A stretch of 64,000 nt of DNA from contig NZ_CP072611.1 of assembly GCF_017815515.1 (NCBI RefSeq), positions 1,550,001 to 1,614,000 on the forward strand. Reading direction: 5' to 3'. The translations under genes were made by a program, and so were the position numbers. This stretch comes from Aureimonas populi. Its GTDB lineage: Bacteria > Pseudomonadota > Alphaproteobacteria > Rhizobiales > Rhizobiaceae. Positions 63,340 to 64,000 of this stretch are shown here, piece after piece. How positions within the stretch are numbered: the stretch's first letter is position 1; the number at the start of each line of letters is the position of its first letter. The notes below the pieces were generated by a model. The model saw only the letters and a program-made list of their open reading frames with translations. It was not told where the DNA came from and searched no databases.

Positions 63340-64000
63340 ATGAGCCTTCGAACCGTCTTCATGGGCACGCCCGCCTTCTCGGTCCCCACCCTGCGGGCCC
63401 TGCACGAGGCGGGGCACGAGATCGCGGCCGTCTACACGCAGCCGCCGCGCCCGGCTGGGCGGCGCGGCCTTTCGCCCACACCCTCCCCGGTGCAGGTCGA
63501 GGCGGAGCGCCTCGGCCTTCCCGTGCGCTCGCCGGTCTCGCTGAAGGGTGCCGAGGAGCAGGCGGCCTTCGCCGGCCTGAAGGCCGATATCGCGGTGGTG
63601 GTGGCCTACGGCCTCATCCTGCCGCGGGCCGTGCTGGACGCGCCCCGCCACGGCGCGCTGAACGGCCACGCCTCGCTCCTGCCGCGCTGGCGGGGCGCCG
63701 CGCCCATCCAGCGCGCCATCGAGGCGGGGGATGCGGCCACCGGCATGATGGTGATGCGCATGGAGGCCGGGCTCGACACCGGCCCCGTGGCGCTGGCGCT
63801 CGAGACCGCCATCGGCGAGGGCGAGACGGCGGGCGAGCTGCACGACCGGCTCTCGCGGCTTTCGGCCGAGGGCATGGTGGAGGCGCTGGCCCGGCTGGAG
63901 GCCGGAACGCTCTCCTTCGAGCCGCAGGACGCGATCGCGGCGCGCACCGGCCGGCAGATGCTCTATGCCGGCAAGATCGACAAGGCCGAGACGCAGGTGG
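63340..64000 (+). CDS. fmt: Methionyl-tRNA formyltransferase, partial (runs off the window)
   Basis: The first 220 residues are present. Recognised parts are [20 protein letters not shown] at the N-terminus, [20 protein letters not shown] (the flexible substrate loop, about 31-50), and the formyl-transfer motif [20 protein letters not shown] near 106-125 with Asn, His and later Asp in GLDTGPV. It formylates initiator Met-tRNA and functionally pairs with def. The C-terminal domain lies beyond base 64000. Confidence 0.95.
   Translation, partial: MSLRTVFMGTPAFSVPTLRALHEAGHEIAAVYTQPPRPAGRRGLSPTPSPVQVEAERLGLPVRSPVSLKGAEEQAAFAGLKADIAVVVAYGLILPRAVLDAPRHGALNGHASLLPRWRGAAPIQRAIEAGDAATGMMVMRMEAGLDTGPVALALETAIGEGETAGELHDRLSRLSAEGMVEALARLEAGTLSFEPQDAIAARTGRQMLYAGKIDKAETQV

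Overview
The window is a high-GC bacterial chromosome segment, most likely from an alphaproteobacterium of the Hyphomicrobiales (Rhizobiales). Three things point there. One is a CpaA-F/TadBCD Flp-pilus locus. Another is a cytochrome c (CycM-like), kdsB and pheA neighbourhood followed by the block nudC / HIT / SRP RNA / dnaX / ybaB / recR. The third is a DnaX of the rhizobial type that lacks the usual zinc cysteines. A family such as Aurantimonadaceae is possible, but this is a guess. Nearly all DNA is coding, and genes are often joined by 1-4 bp ATGA or TGATG overlaps.

Layout: 1-2.4 kb holds the end of a TonB-dependent siderophore receptor, a secreted enterochelin-esterase-like hydrolase and a YqaA-type membrane protein. 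2.5-8.3 kb is a TetR repressor divergent from a three-gene efflux operon (HlyD-type membrane fusion protein, RbbA-type double-ATPase/permease fusion, YhhJ-type permease). 8.4-9.9 kb is a DASS-family anion permease. 9.97-10.3 kb is a tRNA-Ser(GGA) with a decayed, frameshifted serine-recombinase C-terminus running into its 3' end. I read this as the scar of an integrated element and a possible border between accessory (left) and core (right) DNA.

10.6-23.5 kb is a nucleoside uptake and salvage region. It has a BMP-type binding protein, an ATPase and two permeases, then cdd, purine nucleoside phosphorylase, deoC and deoA in one forward operon. A reverse operon carries deoB, add and upp. Together they import nucleosides, deaminate them, split them by phosphorolysis, isomerise the sugar phosphate, cleave deoxyribose-5-phosphate and recover uracil. 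A thioesterase-slyX pair and a retropepsin-like protease sit between these groups.

23.6-35.0 kb is the Flp/Tad pilus locus: TadE-like pseudopilins and a CpaC-N-terminus-like protein on the minus strand, the Flp pilin, cpaABCDEF and tadBC on the plus strand, and tadD on the minus strand. 35.1-39.9 kb has an M17 aminopeptidase, a MarR regulator, an NlpC/P60 hydrolase, a DUF305 protein, a GhrA-like reductase and a NUDIX hydrolase. 39.9-47.8 kb is a Yej (microcin C/peptide) ABC operon with two tandem YejA binding proteins.

48.0-64 kb is mostly housekeeping: a membrane-anchored cytochrome c with a long Ala/Pro tail, an unusual in-frame fusion of KdsB with prephenate dehydratase, a DUF1127 protein, nudC and HIT, SRP RNA, dnaX-ybaB-recR, a truncated nitroreductase, a lytic transglycosylase, a CDF transporter, a trypsin-like protease, rmuC, def and the start of fmt. 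The most notable items are the KdsB-PheA fusion and the recombinase scar at tRNA-Ser. I saw no CRISPR array, prophage, intact insertion sequence or riboswitch.
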